Assembly (NCBI GenBank): GCA_024642805.1
Contig: JAHEAK010000184.1
Coordinates: forward strand, 1-8,773
Length of the DNA: 8,773 bases
Direction: 5' to 3'
Origin: Kofleriaceae bacterium
GTDB taxonomy: Bacteria > Myxococcota_A > Polyangia > Haliangiales > Haliangiaceae
A program made the translations under genes and the position numbers. The notes under the pieces were generated by a model, which was not told the DNA's origin, made no database searches, and worked only from the letters and a program-made list of their open reading frames with translations. Position 1 is the stretch's first letter, and every line of letters begins with the position of its first letter. Shown piece by piece: positions 1-7,719 of the stretch.

Positions 1-918
1 GATCATCGAGTTGTACTGTTCCAGGCTGTGCTCGCGCGAGTTGGCGTTCAGGATCACTTCGGCACCGCTGTCGCGGGCATATCTGCGCAGGCCAGGGATG
101 TTACTGTGCATAGGTGCATAGGCATCGACGGAGATGCCGTTTTCGCTGATGGTCCAAAGGCCGCGATCCGTGTGCAGGACGGGCGTGTGGTTGCCGGTGG
201 TGTGGCCAGGAGTGCGAACAAGCGCCAGGCCCGCGCCGATGAGATAGTCGCCGCGCAGGGCGATGATCTTGTGGGTGTCGACGCCGCGCAGGGCATCGGC
301 CACATACCAGGGGACTTGCAGAGGGTGCAGGCAGGCCAGGGTCTGCAGCTCCTCGACCTGGGTGATGAGCTTGGCCTTGGGCAGGAGGGCGCGCGTGCCG
401 TCCTCACTGCCGAGCAAGCCGCGTAGGTCTTGCACGTGCAAATGATCGAACACGACGTAGTCGATGGACTCGGGGGCAACGCCCGCGGCCTGCAGGTGAG
501 AGGAAACCGAGCCGTGCATGGTGCTCAAGACCCTGCGCGATACGAAGGCGCCGTAGCGCTCGACTTGCTGGGCGAAGAAGGGTGCCGCCTGTGAGCGCTC
601 CGGGTCCGAGGGATTGATGAGGACGCGAATCTTTCGGCCGGCGCTGGTGGTCTCGACCAGCTGCATGCGATTGCGCATCATGAGGTAGGGAGCCGGGCTG
701 CTAGCGGCTCCACCTAGTCCAAAGCGTGTTGGATAGGGAAAGGTTGCCATGTCGAAGCTTCGAACGCAGCCGAGCTTGCCACTGGCCAGGATGCGGTTGC
801 GCAGGTGTGGGGCGGCACTGCGAATGTGCTCGAGCTGTTTGCCAGGGCTCATTCGCTCCCTGGCGGCGCGCAGCTCGCTCAGTTCGGCAAAGTCTTCGGG
901 TACGGCGGCGTAATCCAT
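1..918 (-). CDS. Metallo-beta-lactamase-fold hydrolase, 3' end cut by the window edge
   Basis: The frame is open for 306 codons from ATG at 918 to base 1 with no stop, so the C-terminus is missing. An AGGAAG Shine-Dalgarno sequence lies just upstream of the ATG (922-927 on the plus strand) and supports this start. No signal peptide or membrane segment is visible, so the product is probably cytoplasmic. The fold call rests on an FDHLHVQDL segment (residues 157-165), where the family normally has HxHxDH, and on a canonical TPGHTTGNH motif (residues 236-244, with H239 as the usual third metal ligand). Another histidine, in SREHS at residue 297, may stand in for the last ligand. About 150 residues precede the first motif, longer than in minimal family members. 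Because the DH of HxHxDH reads QD here, hydrolase activity and metal content are uncertain; it could be a divergent subfamily or a non-canonical enzyme. The substrate is unknown. It is divergent from the sigma54 activator gene and not obviously part of its operon. The fold assignment is fairly secure; the function is not. Confidence 0.8.
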   Translation of the reverse strand, partial: MDYAAVPEDFAELSELRAARERMSPGKQLEHIRSAAPHLRNRILASGKLGCVRSFDMATFPYPTRFGLGGAASSPAPYLMMRNRMQLVETTSAGRKIRVLINPSDPERSQAAPFFAQQVERYGAFVSRRVLSTMHGSVSSHLQAAGVAPESIDYVVFDHLHVQDLRGLLGSEDGTRALLPKAKLITQVEELQTLACLHPLQVPWYVADALRGVDTHKIIALRGDYLIGAGLALVRTPGHTTGNHTPVLHTDRGLWTISENGISVDAYAPMHSNIPGLRRYARDSGAEVILNANSREHSLEQYNSMI

Positions 919-922
919 AGTC

Positions 923-980
923 TTCCTGGCAGTGCTCTGTGTGTCGATCCACTGTATCACTGGTCAGCAAGTGCCAGAAA
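923..980. repeat. Imperfect inverted repeat in the divergent intergenic region
   Basis: TTCCTGGCAGT (923-933) and AGTGCCAGAAA (970-980) are inverted copies agreeing at 9 of 11 positions, separated by 36 bp. They lie between the divergent hydrolase and activator genes, and the left arm overlaps the hydrolase ribosome-binding site. Two CACTG repeats lie between the arms, at about 950-962. This could be an operator, but the arms are short and imperfect and may be chance. Confidence 0.25.
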
Positions 981-1007
981 GGCCGCTGAGGCGAGCGCGA
1001 TGCCTCT

Positions 1008-1015
1008 GTTATAGT
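1008..1015 (+). promoter_or_regulatory. Candidate -10 element of the sigma54-activator gene
   Basis: GTTATAGT contains TATAGT (5 of 6 matches to TATAAT) at 1010-1015. Transcription starting about 7 nt downstream would begin almost at the ATG at 1024, giving a leaderless or nearly leaderless mRNA. This fits the absence of a Shine-Dalgarno sequence before that ATG. No good -35 hexamer is visible at the expected spacing. The opposite strand of the same 8-mer reads ACTATAAC, so it could also serve the divergent gene. Confidence 0.35.
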
Positions 1016-1023
1016 CGCACGCT

Positions 1024-2487
1024 ATGGCAGTCGATGACCTTCGCTCAGGCACTTGGATTACCTATGTTGGCGGGCGCGCGCGCGGCCTGCGCGTTCGCCG
1101 CTGCCGCGTCAACGTGCTGGCTGGGCCCGACAAAGGTCTGGTCCGCGACCTCGAGAACACGGTGATTCGGGTCGGCGCACGCGCTGGCAATGACGTTCAG
1201 CTCAGTGACTCGGGCGTCTCTGGTCTGCACTTTCAAATCACCCTCGATGACAACGGTTATCGTTTGCGTGACCTCGATTCGACCAATGGCACCTTTGTCG
1301 GTGATTTGCGCGTGAACGACATCTACATCAACCCCGATACCGTCATCCGGGTGGGTGCCACCAAGATTCGCTTCCAGCCCCTCAGCGAATCCATCGAAGA
1401 GGAGCTCGCGTCATCGAGCAGCTTCGGCGGCATGATCGGCGAGAGCGTCAAGATGCGCCAGCTCTTCGCACGCCTCGAGAAGATAGCGCCCAGCGATGCC
1501 ACTGTTCTCATCACGGGTGAAACCGGCGTTGGCAAGGAGCTGGTCGCCGAGGCCATGCACGAGATGTCTCCGCGCAAGTCTGGCCCCTTTGTGGTGCTCG
1601 ACTGCGGTTCCATTCCCCAGAATCTCATCGAGAGCGAGCTCTTTGGACACGAGCGCGGTGCTTTCACTGGCGCCACCAGTGCCCATGCAGGTGTCTTCGA
1701 GCGCGCGCATCAAGGAGTGGTCTTCCTCGACGAGATTGGCGAACTGCCACTGGCCATGCAGCCCAAGCTCTTGCGGGTTCTCGAGCGCAAGGAAGTTCGT
1801 CGCATCGGCGGCAGCAAGACCATCCAGGTCGACATCCGTGTGGTGGCGGCGACCAATCGCGATCTAGGTGTCGAGGTCAATCGCGGCCGCTTTCGCGAGG
1901 ATCTGTACTACCGGTTGGCGGTCACGCGCGTGCACGTTCCCGCGTTGATTCATCACTTCCTCGAAATCACGCCGGGTGCGCAAGGCACGGCGCTGAGCCC
2001 TGAGACCATCGAGATCATGCAGAAGCACGACTGGCCGGGTAACGTGCGTGAGTTGCGCAACGTGCTCGAACGCGCGGCGCTCCTGGCAGAGTCGCCGCTC
2101 GGCAAGACGGCACTGCGAGGCGCCAAGAGCGACACCACCTCGGCCCCTAGCTCGTTAGCGGGGCGCCCAGTCGGTACCGACGTCGCCACCTCGGAGTTTG
2201 CGGGCAGGGGCCAGAGCGCGAGTCACGAGGCCGGTGCCCCCGCTTCTGAAAGCGAGACGCCGCGGGCTTCCGGATCCGGTCAGATGCTGGAGCTCTTGGT
2301 CGATACCGGCACGCCCTTCAAGCTCCTCAAGCAGGAACTCATCACCGAGTTCGAGCGGCGCTACATCACCCAGCTCCTCGACGAGCACGATCATAATATT
2401 TCGTCAGCTGCCAGGGCGGCCGGCATCGATCGCATGTCGATTCACAAGATGCTCAACCGACTCGGCCTGGCCGCTGAGAAGGGCTAG
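1024..2487 (+). CDS. FHA-domain sigma54-dependent transcriptional activator (NtrC family)
   Basis: This 487-residue enhancer-binding protein would remodel RNA polymerase-sigma54 at target promoters using ATP. Domains in order: FHA (about residues 30-115), with G51, R53, S66, H69 and the STNGT segment at 86-90, expected to bind phosphothreonine; AAA+ (about 135-360), with Walker A GETGVGKE at 165-172, the sigma54-contact loop GAFTGA at 212-217, Walker B VVFLDE at 232-237, R-finger-type arginines R291 and R297, and WPGNVREL at 337-344; a low-complexity Ser/Ala/Gly-rich linker (about 362-418); and a Fis-type helix-turn-helix (about 458-480). There is no receiver domain, so the input is probably phosphorylation read by the FHA domain, not a His-Asp relay. 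An in-frame TAG three codons upstream (1012-1014) fixes the ATG at 1024 as the earliest possible start. Oddity: the conserved LRER.EDI segment between the arginine fingers and the next helix is missing, and the protein runs VPAL directly into IHHFL at residues 308/309. The Ser/Thr kinase at 5233-7230 is a plausible partner. Confidence 0.95.
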   Translation: MAVDDLRSGTWITYVGGRARGLRVRRCRVNVLAGPDKGLVRDLENTVIRVGARAGNDVQLSDSGVSGLHFQITLDDNGYRLRDLDSTNGTFVGDLRVNDIYINPDTVIRVGATKIRFQPLSESIEEELASSSSFGGMIGESVKMRQLFARLEKIAPSDATVLITGETGVGKELVAEAMHEMSPRKSGPFVVLDCGSIPQNLIESELFGHERGAFTGATSAHAGVFERAHQGVVFLDEIGELPLAMQPKLLRVLERKEVRRIGGSKTIQVDIRVVAATNRDLGVEVNRGRFREDLYYRLAVTRVHVPALIHHFLEITPGAQGTALSPETIEIMQKHDWPGNVRELRNVLERAALLAESPLGKTALRGAKSDTTSAPSSLAGRPVGTDVATSEFAGRGQSASHEAGAPASESETPRASGSGQMLELLVDTGTPFKLLKQELITEFERRYITQLLDEHDHNISSAARAAGIDRMSIHKMLNRLGLAAEKG

Positions 2488-2497
2488 CCGGGCCGTG

Positions 2498-2516
2498 CTC
2501 CGGATTCGTCCGGGAG
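2498..2516 (+). terminator. Hairpin after the activator gene, possible terminator
   Basis: Eleven bases after the activator stop, CTCCGGA and TCCGGGAG can pair around a TTCG loop with one bulged G. The following GTCTTT gives only a short T-run, so this is a weak intrinsic-terminator candidate. Its position fits the end of the activator mRNA. Confidence 0.4.
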
Positions 2517-2567
2517 TCTTTGGTCGGTCCAATCCTAAAAGCTTGAAACCACATAGCCGACTTGGCC

Positions 2568-2653
2568 TTGTCCACAGCTTATGCACCTGACGAGGGTGCT
2601 TCGGGTTAGATCCCTGAGATCAACCATCTTGTTGTCGAAAAGCCTGTGAATAA
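2568..2653. promoter_or_regulatory. Cluster of three DnaA-box-like 9-mers in an AT-rich gap
   Basis: TTGTCCACA (2568-2576) and TTATGCACC (2579-2587) lie 11 bp apart in the same orientation, about one helical turn. TGTGAATAA (2645-2653) is the reverse complement of TTATTCACA, a full match to the DnaA box consensus TTATNCACA. The first differs from TTATCCACA at one base and the second differs from TTATNCACA at the last base. The interval 2601-2680 holds 34 G/C in 80 bases by direct count, clearly AT-richer than the flanking genes, and contains two GATC sites. This could be a DnaA-binding locus (origin, titration or regulatory site) or chance. No dnaA, dnaN, gyrB, rpmH or parAB gene is nearby, which weakens the origin reading. 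Confidence 0.4.
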
Positions 2654-2677
2654 CTCTTGACATGAAATGTAGGCAAT

Positions 2678-2694
2678 GTGGGCAAGTCGCCCAC
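2678..2694 (-). terminator. Perfect hairpin just after the lipoprotein gene, possible terminator
   Basis: GTGGGC and GCCCAC form a perfect 6-bp stem around a 5-nt loop, starting seven bases past the lipoprotein stop on the minus strand. The downstream minus-strand sequence has scattered T's but no solid T-run. It may end the PEGA/lipoprotein operon mRNA or stabilise its 3' end. Confidence 0.45.
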
Positions 2695-2700
2695 TTAGCA

Positions 2701-3945
2701 CTACTCGCCGATGACGTCGCCGGTCAATCGGATGATGAGCGTGCTCACCTTGCCCTCAATAAGTCCGGCTCGCGGCGTGCCACTTTGACGCCGCCCGTCA
2801 AAGTGCGATGCGGTCCACGTGGAGCCAAAGGGCACGTCGGTGGCTACGAAATACGCCGAATTCGAGGTCAGGCCGAGGGGAGAGGCGGCCAGGTCGTCGT
2901 CTAGGTAAAGTACCGATCCGGAATCTGGGGTCACGGCCACACCCGCGCTTGGACTGAAGCTCTCGTCGACCACGCGACCAATGACGATGCCGGCATCGGG
3001 AAAGCTGGTCTCACCAAGAGCGAGGAGTGCGGCGTCGACCAGCTCCTTGTGGATGAGGATGGGCTGCAGCTCGAGATCCGGAGCTTGGAAGGGTACCTGC
3101 TCGCAACGGGCGCTGACGGTCGCTTGCGGCACGCCCTCTAGGGTCGTCGAGCAGACCAGATCGCCGAAGCGCTTGCCGATCGAATCTTCGAAGACCGGTA
3201 CGGCGCCCAGATTGTTGAGCGCCAGCGCTTCGGTGTCAGCTGCTTCCAGAACGAAGTCGGAAGTGCCCAGGTTGTCGGGCACGCTGCGCGCTTCGCCGAC
3301 CTCGACCGTGATGGTTGGCGCCTGCTCTTTGCGAAGAGTCTGCATGCTATCGATGTCGGTGACCACGGCGCGCACATCGGTCGGCAAGTTGGCCGTGCAG
3401 GTGTCGACGCTCAGCACTTCGGGGTTGGGGCAGAAGAGCGGTACCACTACTTCGCTGTCTTCACCGGCCTGAAAGTTAGCGGAGCCTGCGAAGGCGAGCG
3501 GCAACTTGGAGTTGGTCTGTGGTCGACCGAGCCTGTCGAAGAGCTCGAAGCCGTTGGGCGAGGGGCATTGTCCTGCGATCTTGTCGTCTGGGTTGAAGAG
3601 TGCGACTTCGACGCGAACGTTCTTGGCGGGAATACCAAAGAGGCGCATGTCCATGGTCTTGATCCCACACAAGTCCTCGCTGGATGGAGCTTGGAGGCAC
3701 AGCGAGAGCGGCTCGACGTTGTCCCGGAGCAGCACCTCGCCGGTCTTTGGATCGGTGATGCGCAACATGACCATGGCTCCGCAGGTCATCGAGTAATCTT
3801 CGCACACCGAGCTCATGCAACCGCTATCGATGGACTCGGTGTCCAGACGGATACGAATGGCCGCTTGCGTGGGCGGATCGCTTTGACACGCGCCGCAAAG
3901 CCCTAACAAGGGAGCAATGAGCAAGACGCGGCGAAAAGCGCTCAT
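2701..3945 (-). CDS. Cysteine-rich secreted lipoprotein with a C-terminal carboxypeptidase-regulatory-like domain
   Basis: This 414-residue protein starts with a lipoprotein-type signal peptide: MSAFRR, then a hydrophobic stretch, then LCGAC with the predicted lipidated Cys at residue 20. The -3 position is Cys instead of the usual Leu/Val, so the lipobox is imperfect. Gln follows the Cys, with no Asp at +2. Ten further cysteines are spread over about the first 270 residues, suggesting disulfides in an oxidising compartment. The last ~95 residues (from GIVIGRVVDES at about 319) resemble a carboxypeptidase-regulatory-like or other beta-sandwich domain; this is a weak call. No catalytic motif is recognised. 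ATG at 3945 was chosen over an in-frame GTG at 3954 because it overlaps the upstream stop as ATGA and has a GTGGGA ribosome-binding site. That overlap implies translational coupling to the PEGA gene and hence a shared role, probably at the cell surface. The specific function is unknown. Confidence 0.85.
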   Translation of the reverse strand: MSAFRRVLLIAPLLGLCGACQSDPPTQAAIRIRLDTESIDSGCMSSVCEDYSMTCGAMVMLRITDPKTGEVLLRDNVEPLSLCLQAPSSEDLCGIKTMDMRLFGIPAKNVRVEVALFNPDDKIAGQCPSPNGFELFDRLGRPQTNSKLPLAFAGSANFQAGEDSEVVVPLFCPNPEVLSVDTCTANLPTDVRAVVTDIDSMQTLRKEQAPTITVEVGEARSVPDNLGTSDFVLEAADTEALALNNLGAVPVFEDSIGKRFGDLVCSTTLEGVPQATVSARCEQVPFQAPDLELQPILIHKELVDAALLALGETSFPDAGIVIGRVVDESFSPSAGVAVTPDSGSVLYLDDDLAASPLGLTSNSAYFVATDVPFGSTWTASHFDGRRQSGTPRAGLIEGKVSTLIIRLTGDVIGE

Positions 3946-5165
3946 AGTTCCCACGAGGCAGCCAGGTCGCGAGGTGGCGGCGTTTGATCGCTGGATGAAA
4001 AGGTGAAGGCAGCCACGGCTCCGACGGCAAGAGCGCCGCCGATGGCGGCCAGGCCGACCAGGGGCCGCTTGTACCAGGGCACGTCGCGAATAGGCCCGGT
4101 GGTGTCGATCATCTCGGGGCGCTGCACGTCGAGCACCAATCCGAAGAGCTGATCGAGTTGAGTGTCGACCGCGTGCTGAAAGCTCAAGCGATCGATGCCA
4201 GGGACGTACATGCTGGCGCTGGCGTGCCCAGCAGCACTGGTGCGAATGACGAGCACGGCATCACTGCCGATGAGTCGAACGACCTTGGCTGCGGCCTCTT
4301 TGAGATCGGTTTCTCGCAGGCCGCCTTGTCGAGCCTGAAAACGCAGATCGAGCGCGCGAGTGGTTTGCGCGCGAGGCTCGAGATCGATGCGCAGCTGTTT
4401 GCGGGCTCCGGCGTCGACCGTGATCTTCTGGGCAGCCGCCTGATACTTCGGTGCGGCGACCGAAATGATGTGCACGCCGGCGGTGACCGCCAGCTGTGGC
4501 AGGGGCGAGCTGCCCACCGCTTTACCGTCGAGGAAGACGGCGGCTCCGTCGTCGGTTGCTGAAATCGACAAGGTTGCGCTGGTGTCCTTGGGGGCCATGC
4601 GCTGGGCGGCCTTGAAGGAGTTGACGACATCCGGGGGATAGCGAACCGGGTCGATGCTGGTGCTCTCATCGAGGCGATGCAGGAGCTGCAGCTCATCCAT
4701 GGCTAGACCACGGTTTTCGTCGCGCAGGTGCAAGAGCGCCATGCGAAAGCTGACCTCGGCGAGAAGTTTGGTGGCGTCCTCGCTGGGGGTGAGGGTGAAG
4801 AGCAGGCGCCGGGCGCGCTCGAGTTGTGTGCGAGTCTCATTGCTCTGAAAGGCCGCAAACGCCTTTTGGGCCGCGGCCAGGGCCTCGCTGGCATCTGCGA
4901 GAACGAGCGCATCGGGACCCACGGCCGGCAACGCGCCCTCGAGCGCGCGGGCTAGATCGCCAGGCGTGTTGGCTCGCAGACCGCTGCTCTTTTCGAGTAG
5001 CTGCCTGGCCCTCTCGGCGGCCAGGGTCGAGTCGGGCTCGGCGCTGAGATTTACGATGGCAATGGTCTTGGGCGCTGCGCTGGCTTCGGATGTCGCAAAC
5101 CATGATGCCCCGGAAGCCGAGCCCAGCAGCATGAGCAGGGGAACTATCATGAAAGCGCGCAACAT
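3942..5165 (-). CDS. Periplasmic PEGA-domain protein with signal peptide and C-terminal membrane anchor
   Basis: The 407-residue product begins with a Sec-type signal peptide (MLRAFMIVPLLMLLGSASG, cleavage probably near SEASA at about residues 26-30). Next come a segment starting KTIAIVNLS and an alanine-rich helical, TPR-like region (about 85-185). A PEGA domain follows (about 197-262, with the hallmark AAVFLDGKAVGSSP). Then comes a mixed region with IGSDAVLVIRTS, and one transmembrane helix near the C-terminus (about 370-392) leaving a ~15-residue tail. With a cleaved signal peptide the bulk lies in the periplasm and the tail faces the cytoplasm. ATG at 5165 was chosen because the frame stays open upstream but longer versions would run into the divergent kinase gene, and an AGGGA sequence lies just before it. 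That spacing is tight, so TTG at 5162 or ATG at 5150 are alternatives. It is the first gene of an operon with the lipoprotein and is divergent from a kinase that also carries PEGA domains, suggesting a co-sensor or scaffold. No enzymatic motif is seen. Confidence 0.88.
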   Translation of the reverse strand: MLRAFMIVPLLMLLGSASGASWFATSEASAAPKTIAIVNLSAEPDSTLAAERARQLLEKSSGLRANTPGDLARALEGALPAVGPDALVLADASEALAAAQKAFAAFQSNETRTQLERARRLLFTLTPSEDATKLLAEVSFRMALLHLRDENRGLAMDELQLLHRLDESTSIDPVRYPPDVVNSFKAAQRMAPKDTSATLSISATDDGAAVFLDGKAVGSSPLPQLAVTAGVHIISVAAPKYQAAAQKITVDAGARKQLRIDLEPRAQTTRALDLRFQARQGGLRETDLKEAAAKVVRLIGSDAVLVIRTSAAGHASASMYVPGIDRLSFQHAVDTQLDQLFGLVLDVQRPEMIDTTGPIRDVPWYKRPLVGLAAIGGALAVGAVAAFTFSSSDQTPPPRDLAASWEL

Positions 5166-5204
5166 ATCCCTACGATTGCGATCCGCAGATGGGAAAGCTC
5201 CTCT

Positions 5205-5212
5205 ACTATAAC
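5205..5212. promoter_or_regulatory. Candidate bidirectional -10 element between the PEGA and kinase genes
   Basis: ACTATAAC reads TATAAC (5207-5212) on the plus strand, 20 nt before the kinase ATG, and TATAGT on the minus strand, 39 nt before the PEGA-gene ATG. Each matches TATAAT at 5 of 6 positions. The same 8-mer occurs in reverse orientation at 1008-1015 before the sigma54-activator gene. No convincing -35 hexamer is visible for either direction, so this is tentative. Confidence 0.35.
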
Positions 5213-5232
5213 GCCAGGCTGCCGAGCAGGCT

Positions 5233-7230
<1,998 letters not shown>

Positions 7231-7240
7231 GGCATGTCTT

Positions 7241-7274
7241 GGGCCGGGGGCCGTGGGGCCTGGGCAGGGCAGGG
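7241..7274 (+). other. G-quadruplex motif downstream of the kinase gene
   Basis: Six runs of three or more G's (7241-7243, 7246-7250, 7255-7258, 7262-7264, 7267-7269, 7272-7274) are separated by loops of 2-4 nt. This fulfils the usual four-tract G-quadruplex rule with two spare tracts. It starts 10 nt after the kinase stop on the coding strand, so it would be in the 3' end of the mRNA as RNA and in the convergent gap as DNA. The same stretch also contains self-complementary GGCC units that could compete as hairpins. Confidence 0.55.
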
Positions 7275-7376
7275 CCGCAGTGGCCGTGCGCAAAGAGTCC
7301 TCGCCGATTGCGGGCTGAGATTTTCGCTTGGTCTGTGCCAGTGCCATCAGGCGTTTGAGCACTGCTGGCGCGCGAT

Positions 7377-7393
7377 TGCTGAATTCTTCAGCA
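7377..7393. terminator. Perfect 7-bp hairpin between the convergent kinase and ferredoxin genes
   Basis: TGCTGAA and TTCAGCA pair perfectly around a 3-nt loop, six bases past the ferredoxin stop on the minus strand. No T-run follows in either direction, so it is not a classical intrinsic terminator. It may protect the mRNA 3' end or act with Rho. Apart from this and the G-rich motif at 7241-7274, nothing gene-like is visible in 7231-7398. Confidence 0.4.
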
Positions 7394-7398
7394 GGCGG

Positions 7399-7719
7399 CT
7401 AGGGGCTCTTGCGCTGGCGCTTTTGCTGGACCTCGACCACGATCTCCGCGTCCTCTGGCGCTTCTTGAATGATGCACTGGCAGCTGAGCCGTCGACGGGT
7501 CAGGTGGTAGAGGTTGCCGAGGTGCTTGTCCTCGGTTGCGTTGTAGGGCGAGAGGTAGCTGGCGCCTTCGACGATGACCACGCGGCACAGACCGCAGGTG
7601 CCCTTGCCAACGCAGGCGCTTTGGATACCGGCGTCGCGCTTCCAGCCAAGCTCGAAGATCGTCTGGCCAGCGAAGGCCTCGACCTCGATGCCGCTGGGCA
7701 GAAAGCGCAGCCTGGCCAT
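7399..7719 (-). CDS. [2Fe-2S] ferredoxin, plant/adrenodoxin-type fold
   Basis: This 106-residue electron carrier has the ferredoxin cluster motif ACVGKGTCGLC, with ligands C36, C42 and C45 (C-x5-C-x2-C). The distal ligand is C80 in RRLSCQC, with C82 as a second nearby Cys. The Cys spacing and the RLSCQ element match beta-grasp [2Fe-2S] ferredoxins; the protein is single-domain, with no fused reductase. A short basic tail (KRQRKSP) ends it. No signal peptide is present, so it is cytoplasmic. Its ATG overlaps the stop of the upstream exonuclease gene by one base (TGATG), so it is translationally coupled to that gene and depends on the same promoter. The redox partner is unknown: no ferredoxin reductase, oxygenase or Fe-S assembly gene is visible in the window. 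The family call is secure; the role is open. Confidence 0.93.
   Translation of the reverse strand: MARLRFLPSGIEVEAFAGQTIFELGWKRDAGIQSACVGKGTCGLCRVVIVEGASYLSPYNATEDKHLGNLYHLTRRRLSCQCIIQEAPEDAEIVVEVQQKRQRKSP

Noticed and set aside
965..980. Sigma54-like TGGCACTTGCT on the minus strand in the hydrolase/activator gap
   Set aside because: The -24 TGGCAC and -12 TTGC elements abut with no spacer; a real sigma54 promoter needs about five bases between them.
2657..2662. Perfect TTGACA -35 hexamer on the plus strand
   Set aside because: No TATAAT-like hexamer lies 16-18 bp downstream, and it would drive transcription antisense into the lipoprotein gene.
2662..2904. Small plus-strand reading frame starting MKCRQCGQ
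   Set aside because: Apart from its first 13 codons it lies antisense to the lipoprotein gene, has no clear ribosome-binding site, and its composition looks like a frame shadow; the single CxxC is not enough to call a protein.
2981..3472. 163-codon plus-strand frame opposite the lipoprotein gene
   Set aside because: Ser/Arg-rich shadow translation with no motif; the minus-strand frame has a signal peptide, a lipobox and a coupled start.
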